A DNA stretch of 64,000 nucleotides from Herbidospora sakaeratensis (GTDB taxonomy: Bacteria; Actinomycetota; Actinomycetes; Streptosporangiales; Streptosporangiaceae): assembly GCF_001570525.1 (NCBI RefSeq), contig NZ_BBXC01000009.1:488363-552362 (forward strand), read 5' to 3'. This document shows, piece after piece, positions 37,291 through 45,622 of the stretch. The notes beneath the pieces were generated by a model. The model ran no database searches. It worked only from the letters and a program-made list of their open reading frames with translations, and was not told the origin of the DNA. How positions within the stretch are numbered: the first letter of the stretch is position 1; every line of letters starts with the position of its first letter. Position numbers and translations under genes: made by a program.

Positions 37291-38289
37291 TCACTGCGCG
37301 GGGGCAGCCGGCGCCATCAGGGCCTTCACGTCGAAGCCGGCCGGGATCATGCCGTACTCCGTCAGCGTGTCGGCGACCCGCTGCAGACGGGCCTCGCTCA
37401 GCGAGGTGGAGTAGGTGCCCAGCGCGATGACGGCCGCGGTGGCGGCGTCGATCTTCGTGTACTTCGGCAGCGCCTCCTCCACGACCTTGCGGTCGGTGGC
37501 GGCCAGGGTCTGCGCCTTGGCGAGGGCGCGCTGGAAGGCGGCCACCGTCTTGGGGTTCTCGCTGGTGAACTTGTCGGTCATCACCCAGCCGGCGATCGGG
37601 AAGTTCTCCAGCGGGCCCGCCATGCTGTCGGCGACCTTCTTGGCGCCGGCCTTGGCGTTGGCCGAGATGAACGGCTCGGCGACCCAGATCGCGTCGACGG
37701 TGCCGGTCTCCAGCGCCGCGCCCATCTCGGGCAGCGGCATGGCGACGTACTGCTCCTTCTCGTTGATGGTGACGCCGGCGACCTTGGCGGTCGCGGTCAC
37801 CGCGAGGGTGCCGATCGCGTTGAGGGTGTTCACGGCGATCTTCTTGCCCGCGAGGTCGGCCGCGGTGTTGATGGCGGCGTTGTCACCCTTGGTCATGATG
37901 ACGAAGTTGTCGGGGGCGGCCTGGTAGCTGTCGGCCACCACCTTGAACTTGCCGGCGCCGGCCTGCTGCGCGAGGAACAGCGCGACGTAGTTGCCGAGCA
38001 TGGCGTCGAGCTGGCCCGCGACGAGCTTGGGCGTGGCGGCGGCGCCGCCGACCTCGACGGAGATCTTGACGTCGAGGCCCTCTTCCTTGAAGAAGCCCCG
38101 GTCCAGAGCGATCTGGATGGGGGCGGCGTCGGGCACGGCCACGACGCCGATGGTCAGCGCGGTCTTCTCGAGCCCGCCGGAGCCGCCGGCGGCCGCGCCG
38201 GTCTCGGGCTCGCCGCTGCCACAGGCCGAAAGGGTCAACGCAGCCAGAACGCCCACGATGAGCGTCCGGCCCGCAAATAGGCGCCTCAT
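37291..38289 (-). CDS. ABC substrate-binding lipoprotein (NMT1/SsuA type)
   Basis: 332-aa lipoprotein with lipobox LSAC (LTLSACGSG) and the NMT1/SsuA fold: PIQIALDRGFFKEEGLDVKI in two parts, GAAATPKLVAGQLDAMLGNYV, DLAGKKIAVNTLNAIGTL, VDAIWVAEPF. The ligand class (nitrate, sulfonate, pyrimidine or thiamine precursor, etc.) cannot be told from sequence. ATG 38289 has AGGAGA 8 nt upstream. First gene of the minus-strand importer operon, divergent from conservon 3. Confidence 0.9.
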   Translation of the reverse strand: MRRLFAGRTLIVGVLAALTLSACGSGEPETGAAAGGSGGLEKTALTIGVVAVPDAAPIQIALDRGFFKEEGLDVKISVEVGGAAATPKLVAGQLDAMLGNYVALFLAQQAGAGKFKVVADSYQAAPDNFVIMTKGDNAAINTAADLAGKKIAVNTLNAIGTLAVTATAKVAGVTINEKEQYVAMPLPEMGAALETGTVDAIWVAEPFISANAKAGAKKVADSMAGPLENFPIAGWVMTDKFTSENPKTVAAFQRALAKAQTLAATDRKVVEEALPKYTKIDAATAAVIALGTYSTSLSEARLQRVADTLTEYGMIPAGFDVKALMAPAAPAQ

Positions 38290-38691
38290 AGGTTGAGTCT
38301 CCTTAGATGGGGGGAAGCACACCCGCCCATGGCCAAGATCGCGGGGCCCGGCGGGCGACGGCGAAGACTGTATCGGTTCGAAATCACCATCAACAGGAAT
38401 AAGAGCACTATGTCACCAAACTTGTAAACAAATTAGCCCCTGTGACTTTTGGGGGGTTAAGGGAAGTAGTGGGCGTTTGGACCGGTCCTTGGAACAGCGG
38501 GGTCCGATCGGCGGATCGGGTCCATCGCTGACCTGGCCTGGGATAACTATGTGATGAATCGTCATCTCTGGACCGGTCCAAAACCAATGTGACTATTGGT
38601 GGAGCTCCTAGTCATATGCTCCAATTGCCCCTGGCTTATGGGAGGTATCCCGAAGAAAATTGAAATTTCTTTTATCGGAAGGGTGCGGCCT
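38290..38691. promoter_or_regulatory. Divergent control region between importer operon and conservon 3
   Basis: About 400 bp, unusually A/T-rich for this genome and without a supportable gene. It holds two TGGACCGGTCC palindromes (38478-38488 and 38569-38580) and, at 38417-38436, a sequence with a 10-bp identical half-site to the PadR operator (CAAACTTGTA). It probably holds promoters for both directions; no clear consensus -35/-10 pair stands out. Confidence 0.5.
38478..38580. promoter_or_regulatory. Pair of TGGACCGGTCC(A) palindromes
   Basis: Two copies, TGGACCGGTCC at 38478-38488 and the perfect 12-mer TGGACCGGTCCA at 38569-38580, 91 bp apart start to start. Another TGGACCGGTCC is at 53982 in the integrated element. 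They look like binding sites for a dimeric regulator; the protein is unknown. Confidence 0.5.
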
Positions 38692-41628
38692 GTGAGGACG
38701 GCAACGATCGAACGTGATCACCGCACCGCGCCCGAGGCGCCGCCGGAACCCCCGAGGGAGCCGGCCGGTCATCGGGACACGACATCCAAGCGGATGGCGT
38801 TGCACAACTGGCGGGTCCGTAACCGCCTTATCGCACTGATCATGATTCCGACCGTCGCGGCGGTCGTTCTCGGCGCCATGCGCGTCATCAGCGCGGTTAC
38901 CAGTGCCGCGGAATATCAGCGGGTGAGTGATATCGCCGCGTTCACCGGAACGCTGGGCGAGCTCATCCAGGAGATCGAACTCGAACGAGATTTGACAATT
39001 CCCTACATCGCTGACAGGCGAAGTCAAGAGTCTGATCTCAACCTAATCGACGCACAGAAGAGCAAAGTGGACGTTCTCGCCGAAAAGGTGCGAGAGCGTG
39101 TTCCAGAGATCGAAGGTTCTCTCGGTGACCTCGGTAAAGAGAAGCTGACGCGAGTCGACGGCCGCCTCTCCGAGCTCAAGAACCTGCGCGAGATCACTCT
39201 CAAGACCCAGCTCCCCGCGCTCCCCGCGGTGGACAAGTACTCCCTCGTCATCGGCGACCTGCTGCGCTTCTACGAAGAGGTCGGCCAGGCCGGCACCGAC
39301 GAGTCCATCGACGGCACCGCCGCCGCGCTGACCGCGCTGGCCCGTGCCAAGAACGAGCAGTCGATCATGCGTGGCCTGCTCTCCCTCGGCATCAAGATGC
39401 GCAACTTCACGCCCATCGAGCTCGACGCCGTGACCGCCGCCCGCAAGCGGTTCGAGAGCGAGATCGCCGCGTTCCGCGTCGCGGCCACCCCGGCCGAACG
39501 GCAGCTGTACGCCGACACCGTGACCGGCGCCCGCGTCGACCAGGCCGAGTTCCTGCGCGGCTCGGCGATGGAGCGCATCCGCCTCGACCGCCAGCTCGTC
39601 AACCTCGACGGCACCCCCGGCGAGGACTCGGAGATCTGGTTCGAGTCCAGCAGCTTCGGCATCGAGCGCATGTACGAGGTCGAGAAGCAGCTCGTCGGCT
39701 CGGTCGTGAAGCAGGCCGACACGCTGGCCGCCGCCGACCAGCGCGGCGCCCTGGTCAACATCCTGATCGTCGTGGTCATCCTGGCGCTGGTGCTGCTCAT
39801 CACCACCGGAATGGCGCGCTCGCTGACCACACCGCTGCGGCGGCTGCGGTCGGAGGCCCTGGAGATCGCCGGGCACCGGCTGCCCGACCTGGTCCAGCGG
39901 CTGCGCGAGTCCGACTCCGCGCACGACTCGGTCCCGCACGTCGCCCCCATCGGCGTCAGCGGCTCCGACGAGATCGGTGAAGTGGCGCGGGCCTTCGACG
40001 AGGTCCACCGCGAGGCGGTCCGGCTGGCGGGTGACGAGTCGCGCCTGCGCAGCAACATCAGCGCGATGTTCGTCAACCTCTCCCGCCGCACCCAGACGCT
40101 GGTGGAGCGGCAGATCGCCCTGATCGACGGCCTGGAGCAGGGCGAGCAGGACGAGGCCCGGCTGGCCAACCTGTTCAAGCTCGACCACCTGGCGACGCGC
40201 ATGCGCCGCAACTCGGAGAACCTCCTGGTCCTCGCCGGCCAGGAGCCCGCCCGCCGGTGGAGCCAGCCGGTGGAGGTCACCGACGTCGTGCGCGCCTCGC
40301 TCTCCGAGGTCGAGGGCTACGAGCGCGTCGTCATCAACGTGCCGGGTGAGGTCGCGCTGGCCGGTCAGGCCGTCAACGACGTCATCCACCTGCTCGCCGA
40401 GCTGGTCGAGAACGCCCTGTCGTTCTCCGCCCGCGACACCCGCGTCATCGTGTCGGGCAACCGCATAGACGGCGGGGGAGTGATGGTGTCGGTGACCGAC
40501 TCCGGCATCGGCATGAGCCCCGACGAGATCGGCGCCACGAACTGGCGGCTGGCCAACCCGCCGGTCGTGGACGTGTCGGTGTCCCGTCGAATGGGCCTGT
40601 TCGTGGTCGGCCGGCTCGCGCTGCGCAACGGCATCCGCGTGCAGATCCGCAACCACGACGGCGGCGGTCTCACCGCGATGGTGCTGCTGCCCGAGTCGCT
40701 GATCGCCGTGCCGCCCAGCGCGGTCCAGCAGAGCCAGCACTTCGGCACCGGCGGGTACGCCCCCGCCTGGACCCCCAAGGGCCAGCTGCCCCAGATGCCC
40801 CCGCAGCAGGACACCACCGGCGGCTGGGGCCCGCCGCAGCTCGGCTCGACCGGTGGACGGCCCGCGTTGCCGTCGCCCGGTCCGCTGGGACCGTCGACGG
40901 GCCCGTACAACACCCAGCCCGCGCCGCCCTCCCACCACACGGGCCCGCAGCACACGGGTCCCCAGCACCACCACACGGGTCCCCAGCACACGGGTCCCCA
41001 GCACACGGGCCCGCAGCCGTCGATGTTCGGCCCGCCGCCCCGGCAGCAGGGACCGGCGTCGACCGGACCGAACGGCGCTCCGGGAGGTCAGCCCACGATG
41101 TTCGGACCGCCGCCCCCGTTGCCGCAGCAGCCCGGAAACCCGCTGCCCCGGCGCAAGTTCGACTCGGCCCTGGGCGGTCTGTCCGGCCTGAGCGAACGGG
41201 ACGCCGACGTCACCGGCCCGCTGCCCGCGGTCCGGGAACCCGCCGGACAGGACCGGCCCGAGGAGTTCCTGCCGATCTTCGCGTCGGTCGAGTCGGCGTG
41301 GTTCAAGAAGCCCGCCGAGGAGACCAAGCCCGAGGAGGTCTGGAAGGACACCAAGGCCGACTCCGCGTGGGGGGTCGCCGCCGCGGCCCAGCAGCCCCAG
41401 TTCGAGGCCAGCACCTCCGCCGGCCTGCCCAAGCGTGTACCCAAGGCCAACCTCGTCCCGGGCTCCGCCGAGCCGGGCCGGCAGGCGGCCGCGTCACCAC
41501 CGCCGTCGCTCTCCCCCGACCGCGCCAGAAGCCGGCTCTCCAGCCTCCAGTACGGCGTACGCCAGGGCCGCGCCGTGGCCCGGGGCGAGATCAGCGAGGA
41601 CGAGGGTTACCCAGGAAGAGGGGAATGA
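38692..41628 (+). CDS. cvnA: Conservon 3 CvnA: sensor-kinase-like protein
   Basis: 978-aa membrane protein: TM1 (LIALIMIPTVAAVVLGAM), extracytoplasmic helical sensor, TM2 (VNILIVVVILALVLLITTGM), HAMP, kinase-like core with DHLATRMRRNSENLLVLAG, ELVENALSFSA, DSGIGMS and RRMGLFVVG. The tail is rich in HTGPQ repeats (about 40930-41020) and ends with EEFLPIFASVES, GLPKRVPKANLVPGS and RLSSLQYGVRQGRA. GTG 38692 preferred: GGAAGGG at 38677-38683 gives 8-nt spacing. The first 400 bases are noticeably less G+C-rich than the rest. Overlaps cvnB3 (ATGA). Confidence 0.92.
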   Translation: MRTATIERDHRTAPEAPPEPPREPAGHRDTTSKRMALHNWRVRNRLIALIMIPTVAAVVLGAMRVISAVTSAAEYQRVSDIAAFTGTLGELIQEIELERDLTIPYIADRRSQESDLNLIDAQKSKVDVLAEKVRERVPEIEGSLGDLGKEKLTRVDGRLSELKNLREITLKTQLPALPAVDKYSLVIGDLLRFYEEVGQAGTDESIDGTAAALTALARAKNEQSIMRGLLSLGIKMRNFTPIELDAVTAARKRFESEIAAFRVAATPAERQLYADTVTGARVDQAEFLRGSAMERIRLDRQLVNLDGTPGEDSEIWFESSSFGIERMYEVEKQLVGSVVKQADTLAAADQRGALVNILIVVVILALVLLITTGMARSLTTPLRRLRSEALEIAGHRLPDLVQRLRESDSAHDSVPHVAPIGVSGSDEIGEVARAFDEVHREAVRLAGDESRLRSNISAMFVNLSRRTQTLVERQIALIDGLEQGEQDEARLANLFKLDHLATRMRRNSENLLVLAGQEPARRWSQPVEVTDVVRASLSEVEGYERVVINVPGEVALAGQAVNDVIHLLAELVENALSFSARDTRVIVSGNRIDGGGVMVSVTDSGIGMSPDEIGATNWRLANPPVVDVSVSRRMGLFVVGRLALRNGIRVQIRNHDGGGLTAMVLLPESLIAVPPSAVQQSQHFGTGGYAPAWTPKGQLPQMPPQQDTTGGWGPPQLGSTGGRPALPSPGPLGPSTGPYNTQPAPPSHHTGPQHTGPQHHHTGPQHTGPQHTGPQPSMFGPPPRQQGPASTGPNGAPGGQPTMFGPPPPLPQQPGNPLPRRKFDSALGGLSGLSERDADVTGPLPAVREPAGQDRPEEFLPIFASVESAWFKKPAEETKPEEVWKDTKADSAWGVAAAAQQPQFEASTSAGLPKRVPKANLVPGSAEPGRQAAASPPPSLSPDRARSRLSSLQYGVRQGRAVARGEISEDEGYPGRGE
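40930..41020 (+). repeat. Tandem HTGPQ-coding repeat in cvnA3
   Basis: CACACGGGTCCCCAG-type 15-nt units occur five times with an inserted HH pair, coding a His/Gln/Pro-rich linker. Confidence 0.75.
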
Positions 41629-42059
41629 CCAGCGTGAGAGAGATGAGCCAGGCCGCCCGCGGCATCAACTGGCTGATCAACGACTTCGTGATGTCGGTGC
41701 CGGGCGTCGCCCACACCGTCGTCGTCTCGTCCGACGGCCTTCCGCTGGCCTACTCGGACGGATTCCCGAAGGACCGCGCCGACCAGCTCGCGGCGGTCGC
41801 GGCCGGGTTGATCTCGCTGACCCAGGGCGCCTCCCGCGTGTTCGAGGGAGGCCCGGTCACGCAGACCGTCGTGGAGATGCAGCGCGGGCTGTTGCTGATC
41901 ATGTCGATCAGCGACGGCTCCTGCCTGTCGGTGCTCGCGGCGGCCGACGCGGACATGGGCCTGGTCGCCTACCAGATGACGCTGTTCGTCGAGCGTGCCG
42001 GTCAGGTACTCACGCCCGCGGTCAGGGCGGAACTCCAGGCCTCCAACCCGAGGAGATGA
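41625..42059 (+). CDS. cvnB: Conservon 3 CvnB: roadblock/LC7 domain protein
   Basis: 144-aa roadblock/LC7 protein, near-duplicate of CvnB2: INWLINDFVMSVPGVAHTVV, then SRVFEGGPVTQTVVEMQRGL. ATG 41625 overlaps the cvnA3 stop, with GGAAGAGGGG before it. Confidence 0.94.
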   Translation: MTSVREMSQAARGINWLINDFVMSVPGVAHTVVVSSDGLPLAYSDGFPKDRADQLAAVAAGLISLTQGASRVFEGGPVTQTVVEMQRGLLLIMSISDGSCLSVLAAADADMGLVAYQMTLFVERAGQVLTPAVRAELQASNPRR

Positions 42060-42061
42060 CC

Positions 42062-42454
42062 ATGGACTCGTGGGGGTCGCCGCCCTATGGGGGCGGCCAG
42101 CCGCCTCCGCGCCCGGAGCCGGCCTCGCCGGTCCGCCCCTTCACCGTCACCGGCGGCCGCACGACACCGCGCATGCAGCTCGCGCTGGAGGCGCTGGTGT
42201 CGTCGGCCACGTCGCTGCAGCACGACCTGTCCCAGCGGCCGCCGGAGTACCGGGCGATCAGCTCCCTGTGCCGTCAGGTGCGGTCGGTGGCCGAGGTGTC
42301 GGCCCTGCTGCACATCCCGCTCGGGGTGATCCGCGTGGTGATCGCGGACATGGTCGCCGAGGGCCTGGTGCACGTGCACCAGCCGCAGTTGGATGCCGGG
42401 ATGCCGGACTTGGGCTTGTTGGAAAGGGTGCTCAGTGGACTTCGACGTCTATAG
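42062..42454 (+). CDS. cvnC: Conservon 3 CvnC: DUF742 protein
   Basis: 130-aa DUF742 protein with a slightly longer Gly/Pro N-terminus (MDSWGSPPYGGGQPPPRPEP), then VRPFTVTGGRTTPRMQL and LLERVLSGLRRL. AGGAG is 7 nt upstream. Overlaps cvnD3 by 20 bp. Confidence 0.94.
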   Translation: MDSWGSPPYGGGQPPPRPEPASPVRPFTVTGGRTTPRMQLALEALVSSATSLQHDLSQRPPEYRAISSLCRQVRSVAEVSALLHIPLGVIRVVIADMVAEGLVHVHQPQLDAGMPDLGLLERVLSGLRRL

Positions 42455-43034
42455 TCACGGCGGCGGCGCGAGCCGCGGCCTGACCTCGACGAAGATTGTT
42501 GTGGCGGGTGGCTTCGGGGTGGGCAAGACCACCTTCGTCGGAGCGGTCTCCGAGATCGTCCCGCTGACGACCGAGGCGGTGATGACCGACGCCTCGAAGG
42601 ACATCGACGACGTCGGGCTGACCCCCCACAAGACCACCACGACGGTGGCCATGGACTTCGGCCGGGTGTCGTTGGAGGAGGATCTGATCCTCTACCTGTT
42701 CGGCACCCCCGGGCAGCACCGTTTCTGGTTCATGTGGGACGACTTGGTCAGAGGCGCCATCGGCGCCATCGTCTTGGTGGACACGCGGCGGCTGGCCGAC
42801 AGCTTCCCCGCGGTCGACTACTTCGAGGAGGCCCAGCTTCCGTTCATCGTGGGCATCAACGGCTTCAACGGCCTCTACCCCCATGCCGAGGACGAGATCC
42901 GGGAGGCCCTCACCCTCTCGGCCCACGTCCCGATCGTCCGTACGGACGCCCGGTCCCGCGATTCGGTGAAGAACGCCCTCATCACGCTGGTGGAGCACGC
43001 GCTCACCTCGCGTGTGGGCGGTCCTCGCTGGTGA
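42435..43034 (+). CDS. cvnD: Conservon 3 CvnD: small GTPase with altered G4
   Basis: 199-aa GTPase: P-loop GGFGVGKTT, GTPGQHRFWFMWDD. The N-terminus has a 6-residue insertion (VDFDVYSHGGGASRGL) absent from CvnD1 and D2. The G4-position motif reads NGFN (codons at 42858-42869), while its paralogues keep NGFD or NGWD; the Asp normally contacts the guanine base. Ends 70 bp before ffh. Confidence 0.93.
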   Translation: MDFDVYSHGGGASRGLTSTKIVVAGGFGVGKTTFVGAVSEIVPLTTEAVMTDASKDIDDVGLTPHKTTTTVAMDFGRVSLEEDLILYLFGTPGQHRFWFMWDDLVRGAIGAIVLVDTRRLADSFPAVDYFEEAQLPFIVGINGFNGLYPHAEDEIREALTLSAHVPIVRTDARSRDSVKNALITLVEHALTSRVGGPRW

Positions 43035-43104
43035 GCGGATAGGCTTGGGGGGCCGGGGGTAGTCCCCTGATCCACGACGATTCCCTTCGAGGCTGGCCAA
43101 TCAC

Positions 43105-44646
43105 GTGTTCGAGACGCTTTCCGACCGGCTGACTTCGGTCTTCTCCTCGCTCCGGTCCAAGGGCAGGCTTTCCGACGCCGACATCGACGCGACCTGCCGT
43201 GAAATCCGCATCGCCCTGCTCGAGGCAGACGTCGCGCTGCCGGTGGTCAAGGACTTCGTGGCCCACGTCAAGGAGCGGGCCCGGGGATCCGAGGTCTCAC
43301 AGGCGCTGAACCCGGCGCAGCAGGTCGTGAAGATCGTCAACGACGAGCTGATCGACATCCTCGGCGGCGAGACCCGCCGCCTGCGCCTGGCCAAGACCCC
43401 GCCGACGGTCATCATGCTCGCCGGTCTCCAGGGCGCCGGTAAGACCACCCTGGCCGGCAAGCTGGCCCGCTGGCTGCGCGACCAGAACCACGCGCCGCTC
43501 CTGGTGGCCTGCGACCTCCAGCGGCCCAACGCGGTGCAGCAGCTCTCGGTGATGGCCGAGCGAGCCGGGGTCGCCGTCTACGCGCCCGAACCGGGCAACG
43601 GCGTCGGCGACCCGGTCGAGGTGGCCCGCCAGTCGATCGACCACGCCCGCCGTCAGCAGCACGACGTCGTCATCATCGACACCGCCGGCCGCCTGGGCAT
43701 CGACCAGGAGCTGATGGCCCAGGCCGCCGACATCCGCGACGCCGTCAGCCCCGACGAGGTGCTGTTCGTGGTCGACGCCATGATCGGCCAGGACGCCGTC
43801 ACCACGGCGCAGGCGTTCATGGACGGGGTCGGCTTCGACGGGGTCGTCCTCACCAAGCTCGACGGCGACGCCCGCGGCGGCGCGGCCCTGTCGGTGCGCC
43901 ACATCACCGGCCGCCCGATCATGTTCGCGTCCACCGGTGAGAAGCTCGAGGACTTCGACGCCTTCCACCCCGACCGCATGGCGGGCCGGATCCTCGACAT
44001 GGGTGACATCCTCACCCTGATCGAGCAGGCGCAGCGCACGTTCGACGAGGCCGAGGCCGCCAAGATGGCCGGCAAGCTGGCCTCGGGCGACGACTTCACG
44101 CTCGACGACTTCCTCGAGCAGATGATGATGGTCCGCCGGATGGGCCCCATCAAGAACCTGCTCGGCATGATGCCCGGTATGGGGCAGATGCGCGACCAGC
44201 TCAACCAGGTCGACGACAAGGACCTCGACCGGGTCGCCGCCATCATCCGGTCGATGACCCCGGGCGAACGGTCCGAGCCGAAGATCATCAACGGCTCCCG
44301 CCGGGCCCGCATCGCGCGCGGCTCGGGCGTGAGCGTCACCGAGGTCAACAACCTGGTGACGCGCTTCTTCGAGGCGCAGAAGATGATGAAGCGCATGTCG
44401 CAGGGCATCGGCATCCCCGGCATGCCGGGGGGCAAGCGCAACCAGAAGCAGGCCAAGCCGAAGAAGGGCCGGCGCGTGAGCGGCGACCCGCGCAAGGCCG
44501 GTCTGCCGAAGGAGCCCGCCGCCGACGCGCCGGCCAAGCAGCCGGGCGGCGTGCTGGGCAACCTCGCCCCCGGCAAACTGCCCAAGGGCCTGGAGCTGCC
44601 GCCGGGGTTCGACCCGTCGAAGTTCAAGCTGCCCGGGCAGAAGTAG
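43105..44646 (+). CDS. ffh: Signal recognition particle protein Ffh
   Basis: 513-aa SRP54 homologue. N domain (residues 1-90), G domain with AGLQGAGKTT (about 107-116), DTAGRLG, TKLDGDARGG, and the Met-rich M domain (FLEQMMMVRRMGPI, MMPGMGQM, MTPGERSEPKIINGSRR) that binds 4.5S RNA and signal sequences. A Lys/Pro-rich C-terminal tail is typical of actinobacteria. Start GTG 43105. Works with FtsY, encoded elsewhere. Confidence 0.97.
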   Translation: MFETLSDRLTSVFSSLRSKGRLSDADIDATCREIRIALLEADVALPVVKDFVAHVKERARGSEVSQALNPAQQVVKIVNDELIDILGGETRRLRLAKTPPTVIMLAGLQGAGKTTLAGKLARWLRDQNHAPLLVACDLQRPNAVQQLSVMAERAGVAVYAPEPGNGVGDPVEVARQSIDHARRQQHDVVIIDTAGRLGIDQELMAQAADIRDAVSPDEVLFVVDAMIGQDAVTTAQAFMDGVGFDGVVLTKLDGDARGGAALSVRHITGRPIMFASTGEKLEDFDAFHPDRMAGRILDMGDILTLIEQAQRTFDEAEAAKMAGKLASGDDFTLDDFLEQMMMVRRMGPIKNLLGMMPGMGQMRDQLNQVDDKDLDRVAAIIRSMTPGERSEPKIINGSRRARIARGSGVSVTEVNNLVTRFFEAQKMMKRMSQGIGIPGMPGGKRNQKQAKPKKGRRVSGDPRKAGLPKEPAADAPAKQPGGVLGNLAPGKLPKGLELPPGFDPSKFKLPGQK

Positions 44647-44802
44647 CCGCTCGGATCTGGCAGAATGTCATGTTGGAACATCGTGGTCCGGCGGGCGCCC
44701 TCTAATCCCCGCCTCCGCGCCTGTCCCTGGAGTGGCCGCCACCTCGTGCCCCACTCGATGTGACGCCGCTCATCCATTTTTGAAGCAGGAGAGACCACAC
44801 CC

Positions 44803-45252
44803 GTGGCAGTCAAGATCAAGCTCAAGCGGCTCGGCATGATCCGCAACCCGCAGTACCGCATCGTCGTCGCCGACAGCCGCACCAAGCGTGACGGCCGTGC
44901 GATCGAGGAGATCGGGCTGTACCACCCGAAGGAGCACCCCTCGCGCATCGAGGTCAACTCCGAGCGGGCGCAGTACTGGCTGGGCGTCGGCGCGCAGCCG
45001 ACCGACCCGGTCCTGAAGCTCTTCAAGCTGACCGGTGACTGGCAGAAGTTCAAGGGCGAGGCCGCTCCGGCTCCGCTGCTCGTCGCCGAGGCCGCCGCCG
45101 ACCGCCACGCCGCCTACGAGGCCGCCGCCAAGGAGGCCCTGTCGGCCGACACCGGCGCCGCCACCACGCCGCGGAAGTCGAAGAAGGCCGAGCCCAAGGC
45201 CGAGACCGCCGCCGAGGCGCCCGCCGAGCCCACCTCGGAAACCGAGGCCTGA
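44803..45252 (+). CDS. rpsP: 30S ribosomal protein S16
   Basis: 149 aa; the first 85 residues are standard S16 ([22 protein letters not shown] in parts, EEIGLYHP). The remainder is an Ala/Glu/Lys-rich extension common in actinobacterial S16. GTG 44803 after AGGAGAG. First gene of rpsP-khpA, probably transcribed from the 156-bp gap after ffh. Confidence 0.97.
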   Translation: MAVKIKLKRLGMIRNPQYRIVVADSRTKRDGRAIEEIGLYHPKEHPSRIEVNSERAQYWLGVGAQPTDPVLKLFKLTGDWQKFKGEAAPAPLLVAEAAADRHAAYEAAAKEALSADTGAATTPRKSKKAEPKAETAAEAPAEPTSETEA

Positions 45253-45253
45253 A

Positions 45254-45496
45254 ATGCTCGAGGAGGCCCTCGAGCACCTCGTCAAGGGCATCGTCGAACA
45301 TCCCGACGAGGTCCGCGTCCGCGCACGGAAGATCCGCACCGGGCGTGTCCTGGAGGTGCGGGTCCACCCCGAAGACCTGGGCAAGGTCATCGGGCGCGGG
45401 GGCCGCACGGCCAAGGCGTTGCGCACCGTCGTCAACGCCCTGTCCGACGGCAAATACGTCCGGGTCGACCTGGTTGATCTGAACGAAGCCCGCTGA
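45254..45496 (+). CDS. khpA: KH-domain RNA-binding protein KhpA
   Basis: 80-aa single KH domain protein, VIGRGGRTAKALRTVV carrying the GxxG loop. It partners KhpB/Jag-type proteins in other bacteria and binds many RNAs. Begins 1 bp after rpsP. The hairpin repeat copy C begins at its stop codon. Confidence 0.93.
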   Translation: MLEEALEHLVKGIVEHPDEVRVRARKIRTGRVLEVRVHPEDLGKVIGRGGRTAKALRTVVNALSDGKYVRVDLVDLNEAR

Positions 45497-45552
45497 GCGA
45501 GACGCGGACGGCCGGAGGCCGGCCGTGGCTCGCGCTGTGAATCTGCCTAATG
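45496..45552 (+). repeat. Dispersed 50-nt hairpin repeat, copy C
   Basis: Third copy (see 2909 and 4971), sharing the last base of the khpA stop codon. The inner stem is perfect: ACGGCCGG / CCGGCCGT with AGG loop (45508-45526), and the outer GCGAG/CTCGC is present. The flank GTGAATCTGCC is at 45537-45547. Confidence 0.78.
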
Positions 45553-45567
45553 AACAGGTAGTCCGTC

Positions 45568-45600
45568 ATCCCGGGAGCACCGTCATCGGTCTCCCGGGAT
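45568..45600 (+). terminator. Long hairpin between khpA and rimM
   Basis: Arms ATCCCGGGAG (45568-45577) and CTCCCGGGAT (45591-45600) are perfect. An inner ACCG/CGGT stem leaves a TCAT loop. Followed by CGTCGTTTCT, a poor T tract. It may be a terminator, attenuator or RNA-processing site ahead of rimM. Confidence 0.6.
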
Positions 45601-45622
45601 CGTCGTTTCTGGAGAACTCCTG

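Noticed and set aside
44647-44802. 4.5S RNA gene next to ffh
   Set aside because: The gap contains no convincing SRP Alu/S-domain hairpin; more likely it holds the rpsP promoter.
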